From Alphaproteobacteria bacterium (GTDB lineage: Bacteria > Pseudomonadota > Alphaproteobacteria > CAAHEQ01 > UBA3637): DNA of 64,000 nt. The notes beneath the pieces are model-generated. The model saw only the letters and a list, made by a program, of their open reading frames with translations. It had not been told where the DNA came from and searched no databases. The stretch spans positions 132,622 through 196,621 of the forward strand of contig JAGCVC010000020.1 of assembly GCA_017962565.1 (NCBI GenBank), in the 5' to 3' direction. Every line of letters starts with the position of its first letter. Within the stretch, counting starts at the first letter, position 1. This document shows, in pieces, positions 27,384 through 36,857 of this stretch. The position numbers and the translations under genes were made by a program.

Positions 27384-28363
27384 TCGCTTTCCGCCGGTAG
27401 TTCCACTGGTAATAAAGAACGAATCCTTTCCGCAACATCCTGCGCAGAATTTAATCTGCCACCAAAAGCAGTTTGTCCGCAACCCAATGCTGTGGCATAT
27501 CCTGTTTCATAAAGTTGCTGATGAAATAAAGCATGTTTTTTACTTTTATTTTTCTGTGGTGAAAAAATATAAACAGGTACTCCCGTTGCACAACATTCCG
27601 AACACATCGACATTGAATCCCCGGTAACAACGATTCTGCCACCCCATGCTAATAAACCAAAATAGGGATTTTCTTCTTTATCACCGAATTGATAAAAATA
27701 AGTTTTATCCGCCGGAAACATTTGTTTTAATGTTTGAATGACATCAATCGGTGTACGACGTGAAGTCGTTACCAAAATAGACCCGGGATTTAGATCCAAC
27801 ACACCCAAAGCCAGTTGTTTTGCCATTTCAACCGTAAACGGCATTTTTTTTGTGGAACCGCCTACAATAACAGAAATACGCGGCTGTGCATATTTCTCAA
27901 AGACAGGACGCCATTTTTCCAGTTCTTCCTCTAATTTTTGTTTTGTTACACGATGTGGACTACCCAATGTTTGCATCACGTTTTTGGCTTTTCCTTTATA
28001 CCTGTCATGGCGCGGCAAAACAACCAAATCTGCCTCTTTAAAACCAAAAAAGCCAGGATTCATCATCTGAACCAATCGTGTCCGACCACGCGATTTCTTT
28101 TTCAAATAACGCATTAAAGGAAACATACGACGACCGGCTCCAATAATCAAATCCGGCAAACGTTCTGCATGTAAGTCTATCTCTCTCAAACAGCTCTCAT
28201 CAATTCCGCAAGTCGTTTTTCCCCGCAGAAAGTTTGGCAAATGAACCAATTTATTATAAACAATTTTTTTTTGTTCAAAAGGCAATCCCAATGCTTCTGC
28301 GACACCCAATATTTGATTATTGTTGCCCATACGATCATCTAACAAAGCCCATATTTTTACCAT
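27380..28363 (-). CDS. ELM1-family protein (mitochondrial-fission-like)
   Basis: A 327-residue protein of the ELM1 family, a GT-B-like fold found in alphaproteobacteria and plant mitochondria, where ELM1 recruits a fission dynamin. Recognised by the N-terminus WALLDDRMGNNNQILGVAEALG, a GGSTKKMPFTVE nucleotide-loop-like block, TTSRRTPIDV and TGDSMSMCSECCATG. Bacterial function is not established; the fold suggests a nucleotide-sugar transferase. The start is adjacent to the stop of the deaminase gene, giving a two-gene unit. Confidence 0.88.
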   Translation of the reverse strand: MVKIWALLDDRMGNNNQILGVAEALGLPFEQKKIVYNKLVHLPNFLRGKTTCGIDESCLREIDLHAERLPDLIIGAGRRMFPLMRYLKKKSRGRTRLVQMMNPGFFGFKEADLVVLPRHDRYKGKAKNVMQTLGSPHRVTKQKLEEELEKWRPVFEKYAQPRISVIVGGSTKKMPFTVEMAKQLALGVLDLNPGSILVTTSRRTPIDVIQTLKQMFPADKTYFYQFGDKEENPYFGLLAWGGRIVVTGDSMSMCSECCATGVPVYIFSPQKNKSKKHALFHQQLYETGYATALGCGQTAFGGRLNSAQDVAERIRSLLPVELPAESD

Positions 28364-28858
28364 TTATTTTGCATCCTTCTTTTCATAACCGATAGTTTCA
28401 TCGTGAATATATTTAATGTCGATGCCGACCTTTTTCATCATTTCTTCCCCTTCGCCACCTGTCTGGTAACGATATTCGGCAACGACACGTTTAATACCGC
28501 AAGCAATTAACAACATTGCGCAAGTCCTGCATGGTGCGATTTTACAATAGATCGTAGCACATTCAATTGAAATGCCACGTTTTGCCGCTTGGCATATTGC
28601 ATTTTGCTCTGCGTGTATTGTGCGCATACAATGATTTGTCGTTGTTCCATCATCGTGAGTTACGGCTTTCATCAAGTGCCCGACTTCATCACAATGAGGC
28701 AATCCAGGTGGAGAACCAACATAGCCTGAACACAGTATTTGATTGTCCTTCACAATAACACATGCTGTACGTCCTCTGTCACATGTTGCACGTTTAGCCA
28801 ATGCATGCATTACTTCTAAAAAATAATCATCCCAACTGGGGCGAACGTAATCTGTCAT
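28364..28858 (-). CDS. dCMP deaminase family protein
   Basis: A 164-residue zinc deaminase that converts dCMP to dUMP for dTTP synthesis. Zinc and catalytic residues are seen as HAEQNAI (His ligand, Glu proton shuttle) and PCRTCAM (two Cys ligands); CDRGRTACVIV and GSPPGLPHCDE are typical of the ComEB/dCMP branch. I start at the ATG giving MTDYVRPSW because GGAGG lies five bases upstream. Directly abuts the ELM1 gene. Confidence 0.93.
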   Translation of the reverse strand: MTDYVRPSWDDYFLEVMHALAKRATCDRGRTACVIVKDNQILCSGYVGSPPGLPHCDEVGHLMKAVTHDDGTTTNHCMRTIHAEQNAICQAAKRGISIECATIYCKIAPCRTCAMLLIACGIKRVVAEYRYQTGGEGEEMMKKVGIDIKYIHDETIGYEKKDAK

Positions 28859-28968
28859 TTTTACCTCCATATGTTTTTCTCAGTATGCTCTAAAAATTCA
28901 AAAAAATAAACATTTTTTTAATGACATCTGCAAAAAAATGTATAAAATGGCAGAAAAGGAGATAAGGA

Positions 28969-29274
28969 ATGAAATTATTTTTGATATCTTTTGTTTTAGT
29001 TTTAGCAACATTCAATTCATTTGCACAACAAGCAGAAACGCCTGCACCTACAAATAATGCTGTCAAAGTTTTATTTTCAGAAGATCTGAATGAAAAATTA
29101 TTAGAAAACATGCGTTATCGTTATTCCAAAAAAAGTGTTCAAACACTGCTTTTTAGAAAACGGGAATTGGAAAAACAATTGCGTTCACAAAAGCTATCTG
29201 ATCAAACGAGACAACGTTTAAATTTGGAATATTCCGTTATTCAAGAGAAATTGTCGGAAGCTGGAGTACTTTAA
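28969..29274 (+). CDS. Small exported helical protein, unknown
   Basis: A 101-residue protein with a signal peptide (1-19, ending NSFA), then a proline/alanine linker and a charged helical segment (residues 45-98) rich in Leu, Gln, Arg and Lys. GGAGATAAGGA precedes the ATG, a double ribosome-site-like run. Not recognised. Its stop overlaps the convergent hydrolase gene by four bases. Confidence 0.8.
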   Translation: MKLFLISFVLVLATFNSFAQQAETPAPTNNAVKVLFSEDLNEKLLENMRYRYSKKSVQTLLFRKRELEKQLRSQKLSDQTRQRLNLEYSVIQEKLSEAGVL

Positions 29275-30026
29275 CGTACAGACCAAACATCCGCATAAAT
29301 CTTATCAAATCCTTTATCGTGACGCGCAGATGAAACAACGACAACATTCGGATTGTCTTTGCCTAAAATTTCAAAAGTCAACTCTGGCGGAACAATTTTA
29401 TCCTTTGCACCAACGTAATGCGTTTGAGGAATTCCCTTTAAATCAGCCACTTTCAAATTGACTGAATCTGTCAGTGGTTCATCCTTGTGATAAGACGTCC
29501 ACTTATCTTTATCAAGAACACCAGCAATAGTAATCAGTTTCTTAACCTCTTTTGGATGCCGAACAGCAATTTGAGAAGCAATCATTCCCCCTCCAGAATA
29601 CCCGATTAAAATAACTTCATCTGCCCTTGATTTTTTCTTTAAAATACCAACAGATGCTTCCATCGTGTCAATGATTGATGAACTGAAACGACCGGTTGTC
29701 CAATCCTTTTCACAGCAATTTTGTCCCATTAAATACTGACAGGGACGAGCCAAATATACAACATTTGGATACGTATCATCAACAGCTAATTTTCTTAAAA
29801 ATAACCCTTCAGGTGTCGGGTCTTTTGTTGGCTGACCTTTACTATCAAAAGCATGTCCATCCCCTTCAATGTAAACTTTCAAAGGCAATCCTGGTTTTGT
29901 AATTTTATACCATGAAGCCACTGTATAATCCCCCGAAGAAATAGGTTGAAAACGCAAATCTTTTAAAGGATTTTCCGTTGCACAAGCCGCTAAAAACAAA
30001 AAACATAAAACAAATAGTTTTTTCAT
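29271..30026 (-). CDS. Lipoprotein alpha/beta hydrolase
   Basis: A 251-residue lipoprotein. The signal is MKKLFVLCFLFLAAC with lipidation at Cys15. The alpha/beta-hydrolase core contains the nucleophile elbow GYSGGGM (Ser in GxSxG), LITIAGVL and a terminal ARHDKGFD supplying the likely catalytic histidine. Substrate unknown; it sits in the periplasm or outer membrane inner leaflet. The start overlaps the stop of the upstream exported protein by four bases (ATGA), so the pair is coupled. Confidence 0.88.
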   Translation of the reverse strand: MKKLFVLCFLFLAACATENPLKDLRFQPISSGDYTVASWYKITKPGLPLKVYIEGDGHAFDSKGQPTKDPTPEGLFLRKLAVDDTYPNVVYLARPCQYLMGQNCCEKDWTTGRFSSSIIDTMEASVGILKKKSRADEVILIGYSGGGMIASQIAVRHPKEVKKLITIAGVLDKDKWTSYHKDEPLTDSVNLKVADLKGIPQTHYVGAKDKIVPPELTFEILGKDNPNVVVVSSARHDKGFDKIYADVWSVR

Positions 30027-30691
30027 TTAAAAATAACCTTCCCTTCTTCGTCAACTTCATACATTCTGCAATTAGGATCTTCCGAATCACATTCCTCAAA
30101 ACGAAGACTTTCACGCTTGAAATCCTTCAGAGCATCTGTCATTGTTTGCGTCTGAAAAGTCAGATTTTGAGGAAGTTCAACTTTTTTCAACGTATCATTT
30201 CCAAAAGTTGTTCTTGGAATGCTGTAATCTCTTTCTGTTACACGGAACTTGCGCACACGTTTCCGTTCTACCGGTCGAGATTGAGTTTCTTCTTCAAGTA
30301 ACACTGATTTTCTTAAGGTCATCACTTTACCTTCTTGTTCAGCTTTTTGCATTGCTTCTTTTATTTCATTTGAATCTCTTATAACTGCTTTTTCGGCATT
30401 TTCCTGCATTTGTGGATCGTTAAATTTTAATCGTCCGCCTTTCTTTTGCGGAGCTTCAGGTTGTGGCGTTTCCGGCAAATTTCCAGATGTTTGAACATTT
30501 TGTACCGGTTGTTGAACCTGTTGGATATTTTCAGTAAGTTGAACCTGGTTCAACGGAATATAATTACCGTTTGCATCTATTTTCTTAACAATCATCTGAT
30601 TTTCATCAAATGTAGAAGGCAGAGTAATTGTTTCTTGTGCGACAACTACGTTTCCTAAAAAAAGACAGAAAAGAAAAAATACTTTTTTCAT
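30023..30691 (-). CDS. Exported protein of unknown function
   Basis: A 222-residue protein with a signal peptide (1-18, ending VVVA), then a glutamine/proline-rich low-complexity region (about 45-90), a charged helix and a C-terminal acidic stretch with one Cys pair (FEECDSEDPNC). It appears to be a flexible periplasmic protein. Not recognised. AGGAG lies seven bases before the ATG; a strong promoter is upstream, and the lipoprotein hydrolase follows with coupling. Confidence 0.85.
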   Translation of the reverse strand: MKKVFFLFCLFLGNVVVAQETITLPSTFDENQMIVKKIDANGNYIPLNQVQLTENIQQVQQPVQNVQTSGNLPETPQPEAPQKKGGRLKFNDPQMQENAEKAVIRDSNEIKEAMQKAEQEGKVMTLRKSVLLEEETQSRPVERKRVRKFRVTERDYSIPRTTFGNDTLKKVELPQNLTFQTQTMTDALKDFKRESLRFEECDSEDPNCRMYEVDEEGKVIFK

Positions 30692-30711
30692 TAGCGTTCT
30701 CCTTTTGCTTC

Positions 30712-30740
30712 ATTATAGGGTAAAGACTTTTGCTTGACAA
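30712..30740 (-). promoter_or_regulatory. Promoter for the exported-protein/hydrolase unit
   Basis: On the minus strand TTGTCA, 17-base spacer, then perfect TATAAT, 21 bases before the ATG at 30691. Its -35 shares a palindromic CTTGACAAG with the plus strand. Confidence 0.8.
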
Positions 30741-30762
30741 GTAAAAAAGAGTTTAAAATATC

Positions 30763-30790
30763 TTGCGTTTTTTGTTTTTTCGGATATACT
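30763..30790 (+). promoter_or_regulatory. Promoter for lepA
   Basis: TTGCGT, 16-base spacer, TATACT, 21 bases before the lepA ATG at 30812. Confidence 0.65.
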
Positions 30791-30811
30791 CTGTGCCAAA
30801 AGGATTTTTTA

Positions 30812-32617
30812 ATGCACGATATTACCAAAATAAGAAATTTTTCGATTATTGCCCACATTGACCATGGAAAATCAACTTTGGCTGACCGTTTAATTGAATA
30901 CTGCGGATTGGTTTCCAAACGTGAAATGAAAGAGCAATTATTGGACAATATGGACATTGAACGGGAACGCGGCATCACAATTAAAGCGCAAACCGTCCGA
31001 TTGGAATATACCGCAAAAGACGGAAATACATATCACTTAAATTTAATTGACACACCGGGACATGTTGACTTCGGTTATGAAGTTAGTCGATCATTAGCGG
31101 CTTGTGAAGGTTCTTTGTTGGTCGTTGATGCGTCACAAGGTGTAGAAGCACAAACTTTGGCAAATGTATATAAAGCATTGGATGCAAATAACGAAATTGT
31201 CCCTGTTATCAACAAAATTGATTTGCCGGCAGCCGAACCGGAACGTGTCAAAACTCAAATTGAAGATGTTATCGGCATTGATGCTTCCGACAGTGTTTTG
31301 ATTTCTGCTAAAACAGGTTTAGGCACACAGGATGTATTGGAAGCAATTGTTAATCGTATTCCTGCACCAAAAGGGGATGAGAATGCACCTTTAAAAGCTT
31401 TGTTGGTGGACAGTTGGTATGACTCTTATTTAGGAATTGTCATTTTAGTTCGTATTGTTGATGGTGTATTGAAAAAAGGCATGAATATCAAAATGATGTC
31501 GGCCGGCACAACGCACAGTGTGGACAGAGTTGGTACTTTTTCTCCCAAAATGAAAGAAACGGATGCGCTTTACCCTGGTGAAATCGGGTACATTACCGCC
31601 AGTATCAAAAGCATTGGTGAAACAAAAGTCGGTGATACAATCACTGATGAAAAACGCCCGACTGAAAAAGCTTTAGATGGTTTTAAACCAAGTATTCCTG
31701 TTGTCTTTTGTTCTTTCTTTCCGTTGGATAGTTCAGAATATGAAAACTTGAAAGAATCCTTAGGAAAATTACAGCTCAATGATGCCAGTTTTCATTTTAT
31801 GCCGGAAAAATCTATGGCTTTGGGACAAGGTTTCCGTTGCGGCTTTTTGGGTTTGCTTCATATGGAAATTATTGAAGAACGCCTTGACCGTGAATTTAAT
31901 TTGGACTTAATCACAACGGCTCCATCTGTCGTATACAAAATACATCTGACCAACGGTGAAGTTTTTGACATGCATAATCCCGCCGATATGCCGGATGTAA
32001 CACAAATCGAAAAAATTGAAGAACCATGGGTTCGTGCAACAATTATGACACCCGATGAATACTTGGGTTCGATATTAACGCTTTGTTCCGAAAGACGCGG
32101 CATTCAAAAGAATTTAACTTATGTTGGCAACCGTGCTATGGCCGTTTATGAAATACCACTTAATGAAATTGTCTTCGATTTTTATGATCGATTGAAATCC
32201 ATTTCCCGCGGGTACGCAAGCTTTGATTATGAATTGATTGATTATCAAGCAAGTGATTTAGTTAAGGTTTCTATTTTGGTTAACGCTGAACCAGTCGATG
32301 CTTTATCATTTTTGGTACACCGTTCACAAGCAGAACGCAGAGGTCGTCAAATTTGCGAACGCTTGAAGGATTTAATCCCGCGTCATCAATTCAAAATCCC
32401 AATCCAAGCCGCTATTGGTGGAAAAATTATTGCTCGTGAAGATATTTCTGCTTACCGTAAAGACGTAACGGCGAAATGCTACGGTGGCGATATTACCCGT
32501 AAGCGTAAATTGTTGGATAAACAAAAAGAAGGTAAAAAGCGTATGCGCCAATTCGGTAAGGTAGAAATTCCGCAATCTGCCTTTATCGAGGCATTAAGAA
32601 TCGGCGACGATAATTAA
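30812..32617 (+). CDS. lepA: Elongation factor 4 (LepA)
   Basis: A 601-residue translational GTPase that acts on stalled or misassembled ribosomes. G motifs: [10 protein letters not shown] (G1), DTPGHVDF (G3) and NKIDLPAA (G4); the C-terminal LepA-specific domain has [13 protein letters not shown] near the end. Length is as usual. I start at the ATG giving [10 protein letters not shown], with AGGA seven bases upstream; upstream in-frame codons contain the promoter. Confidence 0.97.
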   Translation: MHDITKIRNFSIIAHIDHGKSTLADRLIEYCGLVSKREMKEQLLDNMDIERERGITIKAQTVRLEYTAKDGNTYHLNLIDTPGHVDFGYEVSRSLAACEGSLLVVDASQGVEAQTLANVYKALDANNEIVPVINKIDLPAAEPERVKTQIEDVIGIDASDSVLISAKTGLGTQDVLEAIVNRIPAPKGDENAPLKALLVDSWYDSYLGIVILVRIVDGVLKKGMNIKMMSAGTTHSVDRVGTFSPKMKETDALYPGEIGYITASIKSIGETKVGDTITDEKRPTEKALDGFKPSIPVVFCSFFPLDSSEYENLKESLGKLQLNDASFHFMPEKSMALGQGFRCGFLGLLHMEIIEERLDREFNLDLITTAPSVVYKIHLTNGEVFDMHNPADMPDVTQIEKIEEPWVRATIMTPDEYLGSILTLCSERRGIQKNLTYVGNRAMAVYEIPLNEIVFDFYDRLKSISRGYASFDYELIDYQASDLVKVSILVNAEPVDALSFLVHRSQAERRGRQICERLKDLIPRHQFKIPIQAAIGGKIIAREDISAYRKDVTAKCYGGDITRKRKLLDKQKEGKKRMRQFGKVEIPQSAFIEALRIGDDN

Positions 32618-32690
32618 TTTTACCCTTGTATTTTATTTTTCATATGATAGTATATTGTTTGAAGTTTGGTTTTAACTAAGGATAAAATAC

Positions 32691-33893
32691 ATGAAAAAAA
32701 TACTTCTTTGGGCTGTTGCATTTTCCGTTTTAGCTTTCTCTGCAAAAGCTGATATGTTCACTTTACACGTAAAACAAACAAGTACATCCATAGATGAAAC
32801 AAGATCGTTTAAGTCTGTTTTAGATTTGTTTGATAAATACGAAGATGGCTCCTTAGATTCAATCATTAGTGGTTATGATAAAACTGCTGACGCTACAGGT
32901 TCAATTGATTTCCGTGGAATTCCTATGACCTTAGACTTTGTTTGGGATGGTAGCAAGTTCAATTTGAATTTCAACGTACAAAAAGCCAATATTTCTGAAA
33001 CTTTCTCAGGTGTCACCCAGGAAGAAGCATTCAAACAATTAAAAGATTATTTAAAAAAGAACAAAGACGATTTAATGAAGAAAATTTTGAAAAGCAGCGT
33101 TAAGGACACCCCATACGATTTAGTGGCAGGAAGTCCTACTTCTATGATGGCAACAATGACAGATGCTTCTTTCCAAAGAGCCGGTGGTGGTGTATTGGGT
33201 AACTTTGTATCTTATCTTTCACCAAATGGGGCTCGTCATCACTTTAAATTTAATAATGAAGATAAGACAGCTGACATTATTTCGTTACCTTTGGCAAAAA
33301 CATTCAAATTCGGCGAAAGCGGTTGGGCTTTGATGTTCGATATGCCCCTTACTTACGCCGACTTTGACGGTTCTAAGTCCTTTGCCGGACAATTAGGTTT
33401 AGGATTGAAAGTTCCATTGGTTCAAGCTGAACATTTTAAATGGGATATTATTCCAGGTGGTCGAGTTGGTGCTATCGGATCAAAAGATATGATTTCCGGT
33501 GGCTTGCTTTATTCTGGAACGATAACAAACAACATGCAAGTCCCAATGGGACCCGTAACCGTTTCAATGACAAATATGGCTGGCTATATTCGTGATTTTT
33601 CAGTTAAAGTTGCCGATTATGAAGTTGATTATGACTTGGAAAACTGGGTATATAAAAATGGAGCTCAACTCCGTTGGGATATATCAGACGATTGGGCAAT
33701 TAACACTGCATATAGCTATACATTTTATACCGGTTCAAACTTATTTATTGATAAATACCACGATGTCGGAGCCTCTTTAATATATAAATTTGATGAAGGC
33801 TCATTCTTTTCCGGTGTAGGATTGACCGGCAATTACACATTTGACGGTGATGATTATTATGCCTACAGAGCCGGCATAGACATCTTATTTTAG
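32691..33893 (+). CDS. Outer-membrane beta-barrel protein with N-terminal domain
   Basis: A 400-residue exported protein. Signal peptide 1-20 (ending SAKA). Residues 21-150 are mostly helical and charged and may form a periplasmic domain; from about 165 on, alternating hydrophobic strands (AGQLGLGLKVPL, MTNMAGYIRDFSVKV, GLTGNYTF) lead to a terminal aromatic residue (GIDILF), which is the BAM recognition signal. A porin-like or autotransporter-like beta-barrel is likely. Family not recognised. A single gene after lepA, with an AT-rich 5' region. Confidence 0.82.
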   Translation: MKKILLWAVAFSVLAFSAKADMFTLHVKQTSTSIDETRSFKSVLDLFDKYEDGSLDSIISGYDKTADATGSIDFRGIPMTLDFVWDGSKFNLNFNVQKANISETFSGVTQEEAFKQLKDYLKKNKDDLMKKILKSSVKDTPYDLVAGSPTSMMATMTDASFQRAGGGVLGNFVSYLSPNGARHHFKFNNEDKTADIISLPLAKTFKFGESGWALMFDMPLTYADFDGSKSFAGQLGLGLKVPLVQAEHFKWDIIPGGRVGAIGSKDMISGGLLYSGTITNNMQVPMGPVTVSMTNMAGYIRDFSVKVADYEVDYDLENWVYKNGAQLRWDISDDWAINTAYSYTFYTGSNLFIDKYHDVGASLIYKFDEGSFFSGVGLTGNYTFDGDDYYAYRAGIDILF

Positions 33894-33910
33894 TAAGAAA
33901 ATCACAAACT

Positions 33911-34324
33911 TCATTCACTTGGCATTGGCGCTTCAATACCCAATGCCAATTTTAAATCTTCGTCCAACATATCAAGAGTCCAAGGCGGATCCCAAACCAA
34001 AGAAACATCCACACTGCCAACCCCTTCAACTTTAGAAACAGCCAACGCAACCATACCCGGCATTTCACCGGCTATCGGACACATCGGAGAAGTTAATGTC
34101 ATTTCAATTGTTACATCTCCAACCTCTGAAATATTTATCTTATAAATCAATCCTAAGGAATAAATATCCAACATCAATTCCGGATCTTGAACAGTTTTTA
34201 AAGCTTCAACAACCATACTTTCTGTCGCAATTGATGATCCTTTTGGCAAAGGATGCCCCAAATGCGCGTGAAAATCAATCTCTTTTCCGACAACTTCTAC
34301 CGGAGCAGATTCTTCTTCACTCAT
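33911..34324 (-). CDS. sufT: SufT / MIP18-family Fe-S maturation protein
   Basis: A 137-residue DUF59 (MIP18) protein that helps transfer Fe-S clusters to targets. Core: VEALKTVQDPELMLDIYSLGLIY and TSPMCPIAGEMP with the family cysteine. The N-terminal 35 residues are extra. Last gene of the suf operon; its start overlaps the sufS stop by four bases. Confidence 0.92.
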   Translation of the reverse strand: MSEEESAPVEVVGKEIDFHAHLGHPLPKGSSIATESMVVEALKTVQDPELMLDIYSLGLIYKINISEVGDVTIEMTLTSPMCPIAGEMPGMVALAVSKVEGVGSVDVSLVWDPPWTLDMLDEDLKLALGIEAPMPSE

Positions 34325-35517
34325 TTTGCACTCCTTAAAATTTTTTGTGCTTTTTTCAAAGCTGTAATAAACGCAGTTATATCTTCACCCGTATTGTACA
34401 TACCCAAAGAAACTCGAATAGACGAATTCACACCGTATTTTTCCGTAATAGGTTGAGCACAATGATGCCCAACACGAACAGCGACATTTTGTTCCGATAA
34501 AATCATTGCAACATCTTGTGGATGTGCACCCTTTACATTAAAGCATACCAAATTCTTTTTGAGATTCAAATCACCCAAAACTTCAACACCGCCCAACATT
34601 TGCAACCCGTCTTTCAAAAGATGCATTGTTTGCGATTCTACGGCTTCAATTTTATTAAATCCTACACTGTGAACATAATCCAAGGCGGCTTCTAAACCAA
34701 CAGCTTGAACAATTGCCGGTGTTCCTGCTTCAAAACGGGCCGGAGAATCCGCATAAGTAGGACCGGAAAAATGAACTGATTTAACCATATCACCACCACC
34801 TTGCCAAGGAGGCAAAGTATTCATAAATTCTGATGGGGCATATAAAACACCGATACCTGTCGGTCCATAAATTTTATGTCCTGAAAAAGCATAAAAATCA
34901 ATTTTTTCATCCGACAAATTTATTTTGGAATGAACTACCCCCTGACAACCATCAATTAAAACTTTTGCTCCTGCATCATGTGCCAATTGAACAATTTCAT
35001 GAATTGGGTTTTCGACACCTAAAACATTACTCATTTGCGTCACAGAAACCAATTTTGTTTTTTCGGAAAGTTTTGCTTTAAGGTCTTCCATATCCAACTT
35101 TCCGCTTTCAAAAACACTAATAAACTTAACAATAACACCTTTTTCAGCGGCCAAAATTTGCCAAGGAACTAAATTAGAATGATGTTCGGCTTCCGATAAC
35201 AAAATTTCATCCCCAGCTTTTAAAGTCCGCCCAAAAGTTTGTGCAACCAAATTGATTGCTTCCGTTGCCCCACGTACAAAAATAACATCTTTATCACGAA
35301 CAGACAAAAACTCTGCAACATGATGGCGTGCATGTTCGTAAGCAATTGTCGCCATTTCCGACAAATAGTAAGTTCCACGGTGTACATTTGCATAATGATT
35401 CTTCATAAAACTATCCATAGCATCAATAACTTGAATCGGTTTTTGCGCTGACGCAGCATTATCTAAATAGACCAACTCCGGATTATTGGTAAAAATCGGA
35501 AAATCACTTTTATTCAT
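34321..35517 (-). CDS. sufS: Cysteine desulfurase SufS
   Basis: A 398-residue PLP enzyme of group II that supplies sulfur to SufBCD. PLP lysine is in FSGHKIYGPTG; the persulfide cysteine is in RVGHHCAQPI; the N-terminus YLDNAASAQKP is typical. I start at the ATG giving MNKSDFPIF: GGAAG precedes it, overlapping the end of sufD by eight bases. No SufE or SufU partner is present in the window. Confidence 0.95.
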   Translation of the reverse strand: MNKSDFPIFTNNPELVYLDNAASAQKPIQVIDAMDSFMKNHYANVHRGTYYLSEMATIAYEHARHHVAEFLSVRDKDVIFVRGATEAINLVAQTFGRTLKAGDEILLSEAEHHSNLVPWQILAAEKGVIVKFISVFESGKLDMEDLKAKLSEKTKLVSVTQMSNVLGVENPIHEIVQLAHDAGAKVLIDGCQGVVHSKINLSDEKIDFYAFSGHKIYGPTGIGVLYAPSEFMNTLPPWQGGGDMVKSVHFSGPTYADSPARFEAGTPAIVQAVGLEAALDYVHSVGFNKIEAVESQTMHLLKDGLQMLGGVEVLGDLNLKKNLVCFNVKGAHPQDVAMILSEQNVAVRVGHHCAQPITEKYGVNSSIRVSLGMYNTGEDITAFITALKKAQKILRSAK

Positions 35518-36127
35518 TTGCTTCCATCCATTTATCAATTTCTGTTTCAAAAGCCTGTGGCATATCGGACAACAAAAACGCTTTAATTAACATTTGACGT
35601 GCAGTCGTCTCATCAATTCCACGGCTCATCAGATAAAATAGGTACGTTTCATCCAAAGTGCCAATACTAGACCCATGTGCACATTTTACGTCATCTGCAT
35701 AAATTTCCAATTCCGGCGTGCATTTGATGCAAGCATTATCCGACAAAAGCAATGCTTTATGGCTCTGAGAACCTTCACATTTCTGACTGCCATGTGGCAT
35801 ACGAATAACGCCATAAAAATCCGCTTTTCCAAAACCGGCAGCAACACCTTTTATTTCTTGTTTTGAATTTGTTTGCTCTACGGCATGAATAACCTCAAAT
35901 TCAATTTTATTGTCAGCATCTGTTCCGGATAAATAAACAGTACGTAAGGTACAACAAGCATTTTGCCCAAGTAAACTTACTTTGACTTTCAAGGATTGTC
36001 CTGCCTGCAATAAATTTAGATCATAACTGGCATTTTCATAGACAACGACATCCAATAAACCGCTTTGGTTCATCAGAACATCATTTATCTTTTCATTTGC
36101 CGAAATGATCTTATTTATAGTCTGCAT
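35510..36127 (-). CDS. sufD: Short SufD-like scaffold subunit
   Basis: A 205-residue SufB/SufD-family protein, about half the usual 400 or more residues. The retained part is the C-terminal beta-helix end (KCTPELEIYADDVKCAHGSSIG, a block seen in SufD) and the C-terminal helical region (MSRGIDETTARQMLIKAFL). The N-terminal half is missing from both the reading frame and the DNA: upstream is sufC. Position between sufC and sufS and the conserved end support SufD. I start at the ATG giving MQTINKI; longer starts run inside sufC. Confidence 0.85.
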   Translation of the reverse strand: MQTINKIISANEKINDVLMNQSGLLDVVVYENASYDLNLLQAGQSLKVKVSLLGQNACCTLRTVYLSGTDADNKIEFEVIHAVEQTNSKQEIKGVAAGFGKADFYGVIRMPHGSQKCEGSQSHKALLLSDNACIKCTPELEIYADDVKCAHGSSIGTLDETYLFYLMSRGIDETTARQMLIKAFLLSDMPQAFETEIDKWMEANE

Positions 36128-36857
36128 AACCATTCTCTTCCAACTTACGAGCCAAAGATTTATCGCCCTTTTCCACAATATGACCATCAACCATAATATA
36201 AATTACATCCGGCTCAATTAAATCCAATAAACGTTCGTAATGCGTAATCAGTAAAAACGAACGATTTTCTTCACGCATTAAATTGACCCCATCCGCAACA
36301 ATTTTCAAAGCATCAACATCCAATCCGGAATCCATTTCATCCAAGATACAAAAATCCGGCTCTAAAAAAGCCATTTGCAAAGTTTCCATGCGCTTTTTTT
36401 CACCACCGGAAAAGCCGACATTAACCGGACGCTTTAACATTTCATCCGTCACACCTAATGCTTGCGCTCTGACTTTCAAACGTTTGATATAGGCAACTGC
36501 ATCCAATGGTTTTTGTCCCAAGTATTTCATTTTAGAAGTCAAAGCCTGTTTCAAAAATTGTGCGTAAGAAATACCGGGAATTTCAATCGGATATTGAAAG
36601 CCCAAGAAAATACCTTCATTGGCACGAACATCCGGTGTCATTTTGGATAAATCTTTGCCCTTAAAAAGCATTTTGCCGGATGTTACCGAATAAACCGGAT
36701 TACCGGCAATCACGTTGGATAAAGTGCTTTTACCGGAACCGTTTGGTCCCATAATTGCGTAAACCTTCCCGGGTTCAATTTCAAAAGAAAAATCTTTTAA
36801 AATTTGCTTTTCCCCAACACAGGCATTTAAATTTTTAATTTCCAATAAATTTTTCAT
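36111..36857 (-). CDS. sufC: Fe-S assembly ATPase SufC
   Basis: A 248-residue ABC-type ATPase that powers the SufBCD complex. Walker A GPNGSGKSTL, signature FSGGEKKRMETLQM, Walker B FCILDEMDSGLDVDAL, H-loop ITHYERLL. It begins one base after sufB and ends within sufD. Confidence 0.96.
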   Translation of the reverse strand: MKNLLEIKNLNACVGEKQILKDFSFEIEPGKVYAIMGPNGSGKSTLSNVIAGNPVYSVTSGKMLFKGKDLSKMTPDVRANEGIFLGFQYPIEIPGISYAQFLKQALTSKMKYLGQKPLDAVAYIKRLKVRAQALGVTDEMLKRPVNVGFSGGEKKRMETLQMAFLEPDFCILDEMDSGLDVDALKIVADGVNLMREENRSFLLITHYERLLDLIEPDVIYIMVDGHIVEKGDKSLARKLEENGYADYK

